Part shown: positions 9,778-17,830 of the stretch, one piece after another
Numbering within the stretch: the stretch's first letter is position 1
How the letters are laid out: the number at the start of each line of letters is the position of its first letter
NCBI GenBank assembly: GCA_024196135.1
Contig: JAMQCK010000682.1
Location: 1-17,830 of the forward strand
Length of the DNA: 17,830 bases
Direction: 5' to 3'
Origin: Pleurotus ostreatus/Saccharomyces cerevisiae fusant
Taxonomy: Eukaryota > Opisthokonta
The notes under the pieces: generated by a model
What the model was told of the DNA's origin: nothing
The model's input: the letters and a program-made list of their open reading frames with translations, nothing else
The model's database searches: none
Translations under genes and position numbers: made by a program

Positions 9778-10240
9778 CAGATTAGACTGTGCCAGCTTTT
9801 GCCGGCTGTGAAATGACCGTAAAGACACGCATAGGCCAACCAAAGGCTCAATTGCGAGATGGATGGACCTTGATAGATATGTATATTCATCTAGAAAGGT
9901 AAAGGAACAAGAAGCAACAAGAAAGGGCATGTATGAGTGCGTTGACGAAATTGTGGCAACTTGGAATACGATTACTGAAGATCGTACATGGATTAAGGTA
10001 GTTGCGCTGCTTGGTCTCGGCGATAGTACATTGATTGAAGGAGGTCGGGTCGGCGAACTATGCTTTGGGTGACGGCCTGCACTCCGTGTGTGCCCGCAAG
10101 TACGCACACTGGCGCACAGGCAAACACCTTCGTCGACCGCTTATCAAGCTGCCGCGTACTACATCAGGATTTGTTACCCTTCTCACTCGACATAGAACTC
10201 ACCGTCACACAAATTCCAGCGTTCGATCTACGCTCGCCCC

Positions 10241-11163
10241 TCACTCGCGCTTCCGCTTATTGAACATGCCCCGCCACCGCCGGGCAACCGATCCACCAAA
10301 GTCGCGGACCGCCGTACGGGCACCATCGTAGGCCCCCTTGCCCACGATGGTAGCTACTTGGCCAGCGATCCTGAGATGTTTCCCAGGTTCGCGGCCCCTC
10401 ACGAAATCGTAGGTCACCGCCCCGCAGCATGCTACCGCGCCGCCAACTACCCCTCCAGCGAGGCACCACGCGACGGGAATCAGTCCCGTCGCACCAGCGG
10501 ATTGCGCTAGCGCGAAAAGGCTGCCGGCGACGACGTTTCCTATGCTGGCTTGCATGGCGGCTGCCCAGCTGACTGGAGAGTAGATGTCAGCGCACCGTCA
10601 GAGCTGATGAGAGGACCCTAAGCGTACAAGCGACGACACCACCAGGTCCAAATCCTAGAGCGCCGAGGATGACGGGACCCAGAATGGGGGCGAGGATGAG
10701 GCTGAGCGCTGTGCCAGCGAGGGTGGTGGCCAGGATGGGATCTGAGGGTCGAGCGTTGTTTGTCAGATTATATGCACCTACATCTGGTGTCGATGCACGC
10801 GACCGACTGCCACTCACTTTCCTTCGCCCACATCTTCGCCCTGATCGCCGCCTCGATGGCACTGAGGACAATGGGCATGAGCACCTTCGCCACTCTGGGG
10901 TTGAGGATCTTCGCGGCGTCCATCGTCAACCTGGCCTTGAGGGCGGCGAGTCGCGCCTCAGTCGCTGCTCTGGATTCAGCTCTCATCTCGGCCTTGGATT
11001 CTAGATAAAGGAGGGACCTGTAAGGATGCATAAAGCCTGAAAAATGCGACTTTCTCACTAGCGACGCGGACATTAGCGGCTTGACCATTATCCGAGCCTC
11101 GTCTCGCTGAGCGAGCGATCGGCATGTTTCCAGCTTCACTATCCAAGACAGCGACTCACCCAT
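10241..11163 (-). CDS. IFI6/ISG12-like (interferon-induced 6/27 family) protein, copy B
   Basis: Exons 11163..11160, 11106..11059, 11000..10818, 10741..10628, 10572..10241 give 226 aa. All introns are phase 1 (53, 58, 76, 55 nt). The last three coding exons are 183, 114 and 332 nt, exactly as in copy A, and exon 2 is 30 nt shorter. Unspliced reading from the ATG gives the wrong frame, so intron 1 is required here. The helical region reads TEARLAALKARLTMDAAKIL; the core is ILGPVILGALGFGPGGVVA joined to SWAAAMQASIGNVVAGSLFA. The residue at the exon 4/5 junction is Phe117 where copy A has Gly127, and the core has GPGG where A has GSAG. The C-terminal tail is more basic than in A (ends NKRKRE). 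By eye somewhat under half of the last-exon residues are identical. Membrane-associated function is inferred from family and hydrophobicity only. Confidence 0.8.
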
Positions 11164-11667
11164 TTCTATGAGCGCGGCGAGTCGTCGTGGGGCGTGAAGG
11201 AAACCCTCGCCTCACAGCCATTGCCTGTTATATAGGCTCGCGGGGTTTGTGAGGCCCGAATAGAAGACCCCATCTCACGATAGCCGCGCGCTTGCGGTGC
11301 GGAAAATCCTGGGAAGAGGGTGCGAATATCCTGGGAAGAAGGCGAAGTCTGAGTCAATTGTTACGAGGATACTAGGATTTGGAAGCCTAGCCGCTCACAC
11401 ACGAACTTCGACTTGTAGGCGCCCGTGATCGAGAAAGGGAAGCCATAAGTATAAGCGACCGAAAACTTGAAGAAAATTTCGAAGAGATGGGCTGGAAGGG
11501 TGAAGACAACGAGAAGTCGACGGCCTTTATAAGGGACGCAGGAGGATGCATGGTGTTGGATTCCTTGTACATTGCGGTTACATTTCCTTCCTACTCGTGC
11601 ATGAGAGGTGGTTGCGTTGATGTTCCTAGTCCATAGTACAATAAATTATGGAGGTTGGGTAGGACCA
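11164..11667. other. Intergenic region: copy B promoter and 3' flank of the next gene
   Basis: The left 220 bp is the duplicated promoter of ISG12-like copy B. Relative to copy A it carries about 50 extra bp containing a short direct duplication (atcctgggaaga at about 11307 and 11328). The remainder is A/G-rich with a tttataagg motif near 11525, with no convincing coding sequence. Confidence 0.55.
11228..11278 (-). promoter_or_regulatory. TATA box and conserved upstream block of ISG12-like copy B
   Basis: TATATAA on the minus strand at 11234..11228 lies 65 nt upstream of the ATG at 11163. The 22-nt block 11278..11257 is identical to the one ahead of copy A. Further upstream, a gaggatactagga(a/t)ttggaa element (about 11363-11382) also matches copy A (about 9215-9234). 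Confidence 0.6.
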
Positions 11668-12097
11668 TCACTTTGGCAGTGGTCGGCACTCCATGTGCGT
11701 TCGGCCTGGGTCCATGGGGAGCGCACAATAGAATCCGAGCTTCTGTGAAGATGTAAGCCTTCCTATACCCCCAGAGTAGTCGACCACATACCTGCATACA
11801 CTCAAACATCTTCGTCGAATACAAGTCCAGCTATGGGAGCGCGTCAGCATTTTCCTCTTCCTCCCTCTCACCCCAACTAACACGCACCGTCACACAGTTC
11901 TTCCCCCTACAGAGCTCGGCCCTCGGTACACCCGCCGGCGCGTCAAATGTATACATCGCGTTCGGGTCCTGCTGCAAACCAACCCAGCCGTGTCGGCGCG
12001 TCAGCCATCGCGTATCACAGGAGCTACGCACGCCGACGAATTTATTGAGCGCGTCGATCGAGCGCGCTTCCTTCTCTTGTGAATATCCGTCGGACAT
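11668..12097 (-). CDS. Small cysteine-containing protein, four exons (tentative)
   Basis: Exons 12097..12032, 11971..11888, 11830..11792, 11742..11668 give 87 aa. All introns (60, 57, 49 nt) are phase 0 with GTGCGT or GTATGT donors, and the last exon ends in a clean TGA. The product begins MSDGYSQEKEARSIDAL. Its second half carries Cys residues in CRGKNC (CX4C), FECMQKLGFYC (CX7C) and MEC, and it ends RPLPK. It is not a standard twin CX9C protein. Intron 1 is 60 nt and open, so an unspliced form with 20 more residues is possible. No family is recognised. The model rests only on the fit of four short exons, each a multiple of three. It lies in the same direction as the ISG12-like pair. Confidence 0.45.
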
Positions 12098-13686
12098 GGC
12101 GCGTGAGGGTATGTGTATGCGCGAGAGTATATGTGGTTACGCGAGAATATAGGGTGTTGTAGACGATGAGGACGTCGAGGAAGAAAAGCAAGCCAGTGCG
12201 GGGAGCGCTTGCGGGGTTGGACGCGCGATCAACGGTGATGTCATGGGCCTGCCTTTTCTGGCAACAATGCATGCTCGCGTGGCAAGCTTCCCAAGGTTCT
12301 TTTGTTTACCTGTATTTGCCATAGTGGGTCCCCCATCTAACGCCCATTTCGGGCACCAACAGGCTGAGTTGGTATTCGGTGTCGCCGACAATGACTAGAC
12401 AGTACACGCGAGGCACTGGGGCAGTATTTCAGGTGCTCAAGAGCTCAAATGACGCGCAAATTAGGACCCCGGATGACCGGAGACGTTCGAGAATAGCATC
12501 GATGGGTCGACGAGCGCACGGTTCCTCGCCGTGACGGCTCGAGCATTTAGTCAGTCCCCTCAGGTCCCCTCTTGCGCCCGAGCCCGGTACCTGTCCCTCA
12601 CGCGCCCGGCTTGTCGTCCCCTCCCGCGATGGGTATCGCATCGAGCCCCGTCCGCCGCGGCGCGGTCGATCGTGGATGAGGTGTCCGTGTATCGTGGAAA
12701 GGCGCTCGTGGATCGAGGATGGGATGCCCGTGTTAGTGTCCACCGCCCGCGCCCGCGCCCACTACTCACCCAGCTGATTGTCAGCGCCCCTCCGATCCCG
12801 AGCGAAATAATGCGCCTGATTCGCCCGGGTATACGCCCACACCTGACGGTGGCGTGGCAGTCCAGGTAAGACAGCCCGCGGCCGCGCATATTCTGGATAC
12901 ACGGATAGACAAAGAATGAATGACTGTCTCGCTTCGTACAAGGTGGTCCTGAATCAATGTCGGAGGACACTCATTGGGCGGAGGGCACTCAATGGGCGGA
13001 GGACACGCAATGGGCGCAGTCCTCACAAACGGACGCACAATCCTCAGACCCCCGAGACCGCGTTCCGAGGTATGGACTCAGAGCGGTATGCACAACAGCT
13101 GATGCAAGTCCGAGATGTGCGAGGCGTTCAGACCGTGGGGCAGGACTGCATCTGCAGGAAGGAGTAGATGGATAGAAGGTATGCAGCCGAACGTAACTCG
13201 GTGCAAGCTAGCCGCCAAGATAGCAGTATCAGGCCTGGTACTGCCGCACGGTGCAGCAGATGCAAAGGAGCAGCAGGTGCGAGGAGAGAAGTGATGTAAA
13301 GGAACATGCTTGCGTACCGACACAGCTAGCATCAAGCGACGCCATGATGTGGCCGAGAGCGGGGCTGAATGGCGGTTTGGGCGGCGGCAGGATGGGAGAC
13401 TAGGCGGCAGGTCGGACGCGAGGAAAGATCATCTTACCGACAGCGCAGAATCATATTCTTGCCAACGCAGAATCATGTTCGCGCCAACAGAGCAGATGGA
13501 GTGCTCGAACTGCGCACGCAGGATCACGCGTCCCGCCACGATCGAGAAGGAGTGGCTGTCAGGACTCGAACAGAGGCCGCAGGGCGCCCGGGGCAGTCAG
13601 ACAGCAAGATACGGACGGCGCGGGTGGAGCGAGGTGGGATTCCGAGGATGATGACGGGTAAGAATAAGTGGAAACCGCAAGTATAA
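12098..13686. other. Gene-poor region between the small Cys protein gene and mL49
   Basis: Nearly 1.6 kb in which no open frame on either strand resembles a known protein. Frames are short, overlap in several phases and have low-complexity Arg/Pro/Ser content. It includes the 3 x 18 bp repeat at 12962-13015 and a short imperfect duplication of gcagaatcat at about 13445 and 13467. It may contain decayed mobile element sequence, but I see no transposase or reverse transcriptase motif. Confidence 0.5.
12962..13015. repeat. Tandem repeat, 3 x 18 bp
   Basis: Three units of the form ggagg(a/g)cac(t/g)ca(t/a)tgggc at 12962-12979, 12980-12997 and 12998-13015. The minus strand reading gives repeated ECPPP(I/N), but there is no surrounding gene to support coding. 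Confidence 0.85.
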
Positions 13687-14126
13687 CTAGAAACCGCGCG
13701 CTATGAGCCACTCTGTAACGGCCTGCTTCCAGCGGCCCCCTGTGATGACAAGGTGCCGAGCGTGTTTGACCTCGACATTCAGGCGCGCCGCCTCTGGTGT
13801 TTCCTTCGGGAAGAGGTCCGCGCGCAGGGCGTTGGCCAGGGCCTGGGCAAGGTTAAACGCGGCGGGGGGTGAGTGGGGGTAGGGTACGCACATTTGCGTC
13901 GCCGTCGACGTTGCGGATCAGGACCTGGGCGAGTTGACGCGTCGGTTGATGAGAGGGGGAGAAAGGCACTCACGAGATAGCGACCGCCGCCATTGCGGAC
14001 ATCGCTGTAGACCGGGAGGCTGCCTCGGGAGTTTCGCGGGACAAAGAAGGGGTGGTGCACGGTCTGCTGGCCGTGCTGCGTGACGGCGGCGGCAGCGGTG
14101 GAAAGGGAGCGTATGGCGCGGAGCAT
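13687..14126 (-). CDS. Mitochondrial large-subunit ribosomal protein mL49 (Img2 family)
   Basis: Component of the mitochondrial large ribosomal subunit (mL49; yeast Img2), a family specific to mitoribosomes. Exons 14126..13974, 13924..13892 and 13842..13687 give 113 aa. Both introns are 49 nt and phase 0. The Met at 14126 starts a short presequence, MLRAIRSLSTAAAA, without acidic residues; an in-frame Met 15 residues upstream is less likely. Family signature in order: PFFVPRNSRGSLPVYSDVRN, GGGRYLVLIRNVDGDAN across the first splice junction, and the C-terminal HLVITGGRWKQAVTEWLIARGF. All segments expected for the family are present, so the gene looks intact. It is divergent from the gene at 14487 with 360 bp between the start codons. 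Confidence 0.93.
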
Positions 14127-14486
14127 GGCGGGGCGCAGACAAAGAAGAAGGCGCGAAGAAAGGCGTGACACGCGGGGACAGAATGGCGATCGGCGGCTGA
14201 ATGGGGCAATTGATTGGTGTCCATCTGGATCACAAACGGCGGCCAGGGGTGTTCGGCATGGCGAGCTCTTTGGCTTTACCGCGACAAGCCCGAGCGAGCC
14301 GTATCATCCCAAGAACATCATCTGTCACACGCGCCCAGCCCCACCCCACACATATAAACCCAGCACCATGCTCGCCATCCGCCCGCTTCTTCCCCACCAC
14401 ACGCAGCTCCGTTGCCAGCCTCTACTTATAGCCCCCGGCCCACTCCACCACAGCATCCCTCCCTCTCTTCCCCTACCACCACCACC
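14127..14486. promoter_or_regulatory. Divergent promoter region of mL49 and the proline-rich gene, with TATA box
   Basis: 360 bp between divergent start codons. On the + strand tataaa at 14353-14358 lies about 130 nt upstream of the ATG at 14487. The part near the + gene is C/T- and CCA-rich, as in many fungal leaders. A 40-codon upstream ORF (14368-14490) overlaps the main start in an ATGA arrangement. Confidence 0.5.
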
Positions 14487-15152
14487 ATGAACCCCGCGCT
14501 CGCTGACATCCCTTTCAACGTCGTCGGCGGCCCGCACTTCTACGCCAGCCCGACGTACGCCAGTAAGCGCTGGCCGCTTCACACCTCGTTCTGGGCGAAG
14601 CCCATGCCCGTCTCACGCCGCCAGCCGCATGCTTGGACGGCTCCCCAGTACCGCCGTCCCATGCCTGAGCCGTGGGGCCCGCTTTTCGACTGGTCCGCAC
14701 CATGGGCAGCGCTCCCAGAACTAGACCGTACGTCCTTTCCCTGTGACTCCGCATCCGACCATCTCGCTGACATCGCACCTCCAGTCCCCCCATCTCCGAC
14801 CGATACGTCCAGCTCCGCCACCTCGGACCTCTCGGCGCCGTCCCCGCGCCCATCGCCGCCACAGCTCGTCATCTGCAACGCGCCACTCGTCGCGCCGCGC
14901 CCGCTGCCGTACCACTCGCCGACCTTCCTGCAGTTTGATCTGCTGCCAGATGTCGATGAGGATCTCTCGCACCCGCCGTACACCAAGCGCGCTTCCAAGC
15001 GCAAGCGCGAGGACGCGGACGCGGAGTCGCCGGACCACTGCCAACCCCCGCAGCAGCGTCAGAAGCTGCGCGTCGTCGTCCCCGACTACCCGCCGCTGCA
15101 GCCGCTCCCGTCCAGCCGGCGTCGGCAGTGGCACCCACAGCACCATAAATGA
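14487..15152 (+). CDS. Hypothetical small proline-rich protein with basic segment
   Basis: Starts MNPALADIPFNVVGG at 14487 with CACC before the ATG, and ends at TGA 15152. A likely 57-nt intron at 14728-14784 (gtacgt...CTGAC...ccag, phase 1) is open and in frame. The spliced form is 202 aa (14487-14727 joined to 14785-15152); unspliced, 221 aa. The N-terminal 80 residues are rich in Pro/Trp/aromatic residues, the middle is Ser/Pro-rich, and FLQFDLLPDVDEDL is followed by the basic KRASKRKRED, a possible nuclear localisation signal. The end is Pro/Gln/Arg-rich. No known domain. The TATA box, good start context and canonical intron favour a real gene. Its role is unknown. Confidence 0.6.
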   Translation: MNPALADIPFNVVGGPHFYASPTYASKRWPLHTSFWAKPMPVSRRQPHAWTAPQYRRPMPEPWGPLFDWSAPWAALPELDRTSFPCDSASDHLADIAPPVPPSPTDTSSSATSDLSAPSPRPSPPQLVICNAPLVAPRPLPYHSPTFLQFDLLPDVDEDLSHPPYTKRASKRKREDADAESPDHCQPPQQRQKLRVVVPDYPPLQPLPSSRRRQWHPQHHK

Positions 15153-16349
15153 TGTGCAGTGCCTGACAGCTGTCCGCCCAGCCTCTCGAGCTGTTGTTTT
15201 TTCTAAGCCATCTCGAGGTACGATCTGCTTCCGCGGGTATTCTCGGTTTCCAGACTCACGCTGCGTTTGTTAGGCACCTCGAACCCGGCACGCGTCACTG
15301 GGCTACTGTACTCCTGTCGGTGCCTCAGACGCCTGCGTCTGTACAGTACTACGCGTGCAAGGGACCTTTGTACATAATTCGTGCGCGCGCCAGCGGGTTG
15401 CTCGTTGAACGCTATCGGCTACTGCACACGACCGAAGCAGGAGACCGCCCACCGCACGCCAGCACAACGCCGCGGACACGGTAGTCCGACGACCGGCGAC
15501 AGGCGTCCTGCGACCGGAGCCTGAGACTAGTACCACAGCACACGCTTTTTCCGTAATGGATCCACACTGGATAGCGCGTCCCTAATACAACTGCATGCCA
15601 TTGCTTTCACGCCTCTAGTGGCACAGTTGCGCGGTCGGCTGCCTTGGCTAGGCGCGCACGTAACCTATCGGAAGCTCATCGCGCTCCTCATGCACTTCAT
15701 CTTCCCGTGAGTCGATCCCTTCTTCATTCTTTCCTTTCAGCCATCCGTCCATCCAGTGCGCTGCGCAGCACTGCATCATCTTCCTTCCTTTCTGCAGTGG
15801 TGCCGCCAAGGGCCTTTGTCGGCTCATCCAGTGGCACGACGACTGCTTCTCCAGCTGCACGACGGCTCTTTCTATGATATTACGGAGAACAGAAGCCCGT
15901 GCTTCGGATGGACGGAATGAATTGTCGCGTTCTTCGGGAACGAAGCACGCTTGCGGTGACGAAGCTCTACCGTGCGAGCGAGGGCAATTATTATCACTCC
16001 TTCAGTTCCCCAGCTCGCTGGCTCTTTTTCCGGGCGGCGCGGTAAAGTATCAGGATCAGGGTCTGCTGCTGTTGCAGCGGTATATTGACTCCCTGCTTCT
16101 GGTGTATCGCCGGCCTTACTGAGGTAACGTTATACGCCTGCCGCCGCACCTCACCCGAGGCCGACTATCCTGATGCATCACAGGCCGTACTCTGCTCATT
16201 CACAGCTCGCGCACTATCCTTGCGGTCGCCGTGCTCCAGGTCCATCTCCCCGCGGCTGATCAACCGTGCACTCAGTGGAAACTGCGCGAAGAGCCTGTGG
16301 TGGCGCGCGCGATAAAGCTAGGGCGCGCATGTTATTGTCATCGATCCTG

Positions 16350-16441
16350 CGCCCGTGCCTCCATCGTCTCATCGCCCGTGCCTCCCTCGTCTCATCGCCC
16401 GTGCCTTCCTCGTCTCCGCGTCCGTGCCTCCGTCGTCTCCA
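16350..16441. repeat. Minisatellite, 4 x 23 bp
   Basis: Units at 16350-16372, 16373-16395, 16396-16418 and 16419-16441 follow cgcccgtgcctcc(n)tcgtctc plus two or three variable bases; a partial fifth unit (cgcccg) follows. The 23-bp period shifts reading frame each copy, which argues against coding. Confidence 0.85.
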
Positions 16442-17153
16442 CGCCCGAACATGTCTGGATCCGCTTCCTTCTCTCCTGCCCCTTCCCTGTCATCGATTCA
16501 TCATCGACATCTCTATATCTTGCGACGTCATCTGGTCGTGTACTCTGACTAGCCATCACCCTTGTCGATGGTCCTACTCGCTGTTTCGTGGCGTCAATGG
16601 CGTGTCAGATTGCTCGTCAATTATACAGGGCCTTTGCATCATCCATTCCACTGTAATTCATGGTCGTTTGCTTGCTTTCTTCGAACCGAAGTGATTCTTT
16701 CAGTGCAACCCGTCCTTCCGGTCTAACACATTCTCTTCGATGCTCATGACGCAGCTTCGAGCTTCATGAGCTAACCCTTCATTTCGGGAAGCTCAGGCAT
16801 GTCTCTCGTATGCAACAGGCCGCGCCTTGTTCTATAACTCAAGAGTATACGGCCGCCGAGCGCTTTAGCCTAGAAAGCCAAGCATCCGAATCACATCGCG
16901 GTAGGTGTGACCTTTGCGTTTGCGGGAGGTACCCCGGCATGGCGCCGCGTCGGTCTAGAGGATCTTCCAACCTTCTACCGACCCACCGACGAACGGCTGC
17001 CGCATCCACGCAAAATACCGACCGCGGCGAGCGCAACAAGTGGTCGCATCGACCCTGTGGTTTCATTGTATCCTTCGCGCGTCTCCTGCGGCTCGTATGG
17101 ACGCCTGACATGTTTCCAACGTTGAGCGAAGGTCCCGGGTGCACCGACTCTGC

Positions 17154-17253
17154 GCCTCAGGTGGATCGGCCCTGTGCCCCGAGTTCAGCAACGCTGCGCC
17201 TCGGTTGAACGGGGAGGGTGTATGCCTCAGGTAGACCGATTGTATACCCCGAG
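17154..17253. repeat. Imperfect direct repeat, 30 bp, 70 bp apart
   Basis: 17154-17183 and 17224-17253 agree at 22 of 30 positions, both starting gcctcaggt and ending ccccgag. A weaker gcctcggttga copy lies between them. Confidence 0.5.
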
Positions 17254-17768
17254 CGCGCCATCTCTACGCACTTCAGCGTGCGTAGCAGCCCCGCGTACCG
17301 TCTTCTCAATGTCGCAGGGATCACTTGCCGATCGCCTGAGGCGAGCCCGCGGCGCGTAGTAGTAGTACGCGGGCACTGGGAATCGAGTACTGCGTCGGGT
17401 ACGAGGTGTATGCATAGGGTTCGTACGAATGGCAGTCTGACCTCATTAAACGGATGCCATCTTCCTGCCTCGGCGACGAGAGGTGGATCGAACTGAGGGC
17501 TCGGGCGAAGAAGTCAGAAAGAGAAAATGGGATATCATGCGTAGGTACAAGTACATTTTACATTAGTGGTTCAGGAGGGTAATCAAGAAGTCGTCGCGGA
17601 TACAGAGATGGTGATACATGGGATCGTAGCTGAGGCGCAAAGAAATCAAACAAGAGCAGGTCGCCCGCAGCGCCAGCGCTATCAGTGAGGTGGCTCGTTA
17701 GCTGAAGATCAACAAGACCCCCTGAAGGCACTGACCTCGTGAAGGCATACACCGGTCGTCGAGACCAA

Positions 17769-17830
17769 TCACAGGAAGTACATCATCCTCTTGAGCCGGT
17801 CGTGCGTCTCATGGAAGTTCTGGCGCCACT
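17769..17830 (-). CDS. Possible C-terminal end of a gene entering from the right edge
   Basis: Reading in from the right edge on the minus strand, one frame gives WRQNFHETHDRLKRMMYFL then TGA (17771..17769). The composition is protein-like and unlike the low-complexity frames nearby, but 19 residues are too few to identify. A GTACTT just before the stop could instead be a splice donor. Weak evidence. Confidence 0.22.
   Translation of the reverse strand, partial: WRQNFHETHDRLKRMMYFL

Larger units (their letters stand above)
9063..10240. other. Intergenic region between the two ISG12-like copies
   Basis: This 1.18 kb holds the copy A promoter (to about 9225), two large inverted repeats (9268-9585 and 9605-9777) and then a less GC-rich stretch (about 9840-10060) with a 69-codon + strand open frame (9863-10072) that matches no family I know. 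The far end is the 3' flank of copy B. No convincing gene is seen. Confidence 0.6.
15153..17768. other. Gene-poor region with degenerate repeats
   Basis: About 2.6 kb with no reading frame I can assign. Open frames are short and Ser/Arg/Pro-rich in all phases, as expected for GC-rich non-coding DNA. It contains the 23-bp minisatellite at 16350-16441 and an imperfect 30-bp duplication (17154-17183 and 17224-17253). No tRNA, rRNA or transposase motif was found by eye. Confidence 0.5.

Noticed and set aside
12137..12391. Minus strand frame considered as an upstream exon or transposon fragment
   Set aside because: No recognisable motif and no splice path into the gene at 12097; not enough to name it.
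12969..13021. Repeat considered as a CRISPR-like or coding ECPPP array
   Set aside because: Units are directly adjacent with no spacers, the host is a eukaryote, and no gene model surrounds the frame.
14721..15146. Several antisense open frames over the proline-rich gene
   Set aside because: Overlap in all phases and are Arg/Gly/Ala-rich; no start context or splice support.
15644..16700. Ser/Arg-rich + strand frames
   Set aside because: Simple-sequence composition, period-23 repeat shifts the frame, no domain or splice pattern.
16740..16770. Short palindrome with gctcatga and tcatgagc arms
   Set aside because: Eight-base arms are expected by chance in a window of this size and nothing nearby gives it a role.

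Overview
The window looks like a gene-dense piece of a filamentous basidiomycete genome, most likely Agaricomycotina. The evidence is the very short introns (49-92 nt) with GT...AG ends and CTNAC-type branch sites, the high GC content, small intergenic gaps, and the fungal character of the recognisable proteins. Only eukaryotic nuclear genes are seen. All gene models were spliced by eye, and frame was checked by adding exon lengths.

Layout. 1-523 (-): 5' part of the mitochondrial ribosomal protein uL3m gene, running off the left edge. 766-4167 (+): an eight-exon Rrn6-like RNA polymerase I initiation factor, divergent from uL3m. 4311-5342 (-): a four-exon cyclin L, convergent with Rrn6. 5487-7969 (+): a three-exon, disordered RGG/SR/proline-rich protein, divergent from cyclin L. 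8083-9062 (-) and 10241-11163 (-): two tandem paralogues of the IFI6/ISG12 (interferon-induced 6/27-like) family. 11668-12097 (-): a tentative four-exon gene for an 87-aa cysteine-containing protein. 13687-14126 (-): mitochondrial ribosomal protein mL49 (Img2). 14487-15152 (+): a small proline-rich, basic protein of unknown function, divergent from mL49. From 15153 to the right edge there is little or no recognisable coding sequence, with short degenerate repeats and perhaps the end of another gene at the edge.

The left half is a run of housekeeping genes in divergent/convergent pairs: mitoribosome with Pol I transcription, and a transcription/splicing cyclin with an SR/RGG protein. These may share promoters. 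The middle is the most unusual part. The two ISG12-like genes have the same intron phases, and their last three coding exons are exactly equal in length (183, 114 and 332 nt), although the proteins have diverged clearly. Their upstream regions also match, including a TATA box about 65 nt from the ATG and an identical 22-nt block. So the duplicated unit was promoter plus gene. Between the copies sit two adjacent large inverted repeats (9268-9585 and 9605-9777), a likely foldback element or a relic of the rearrangement.
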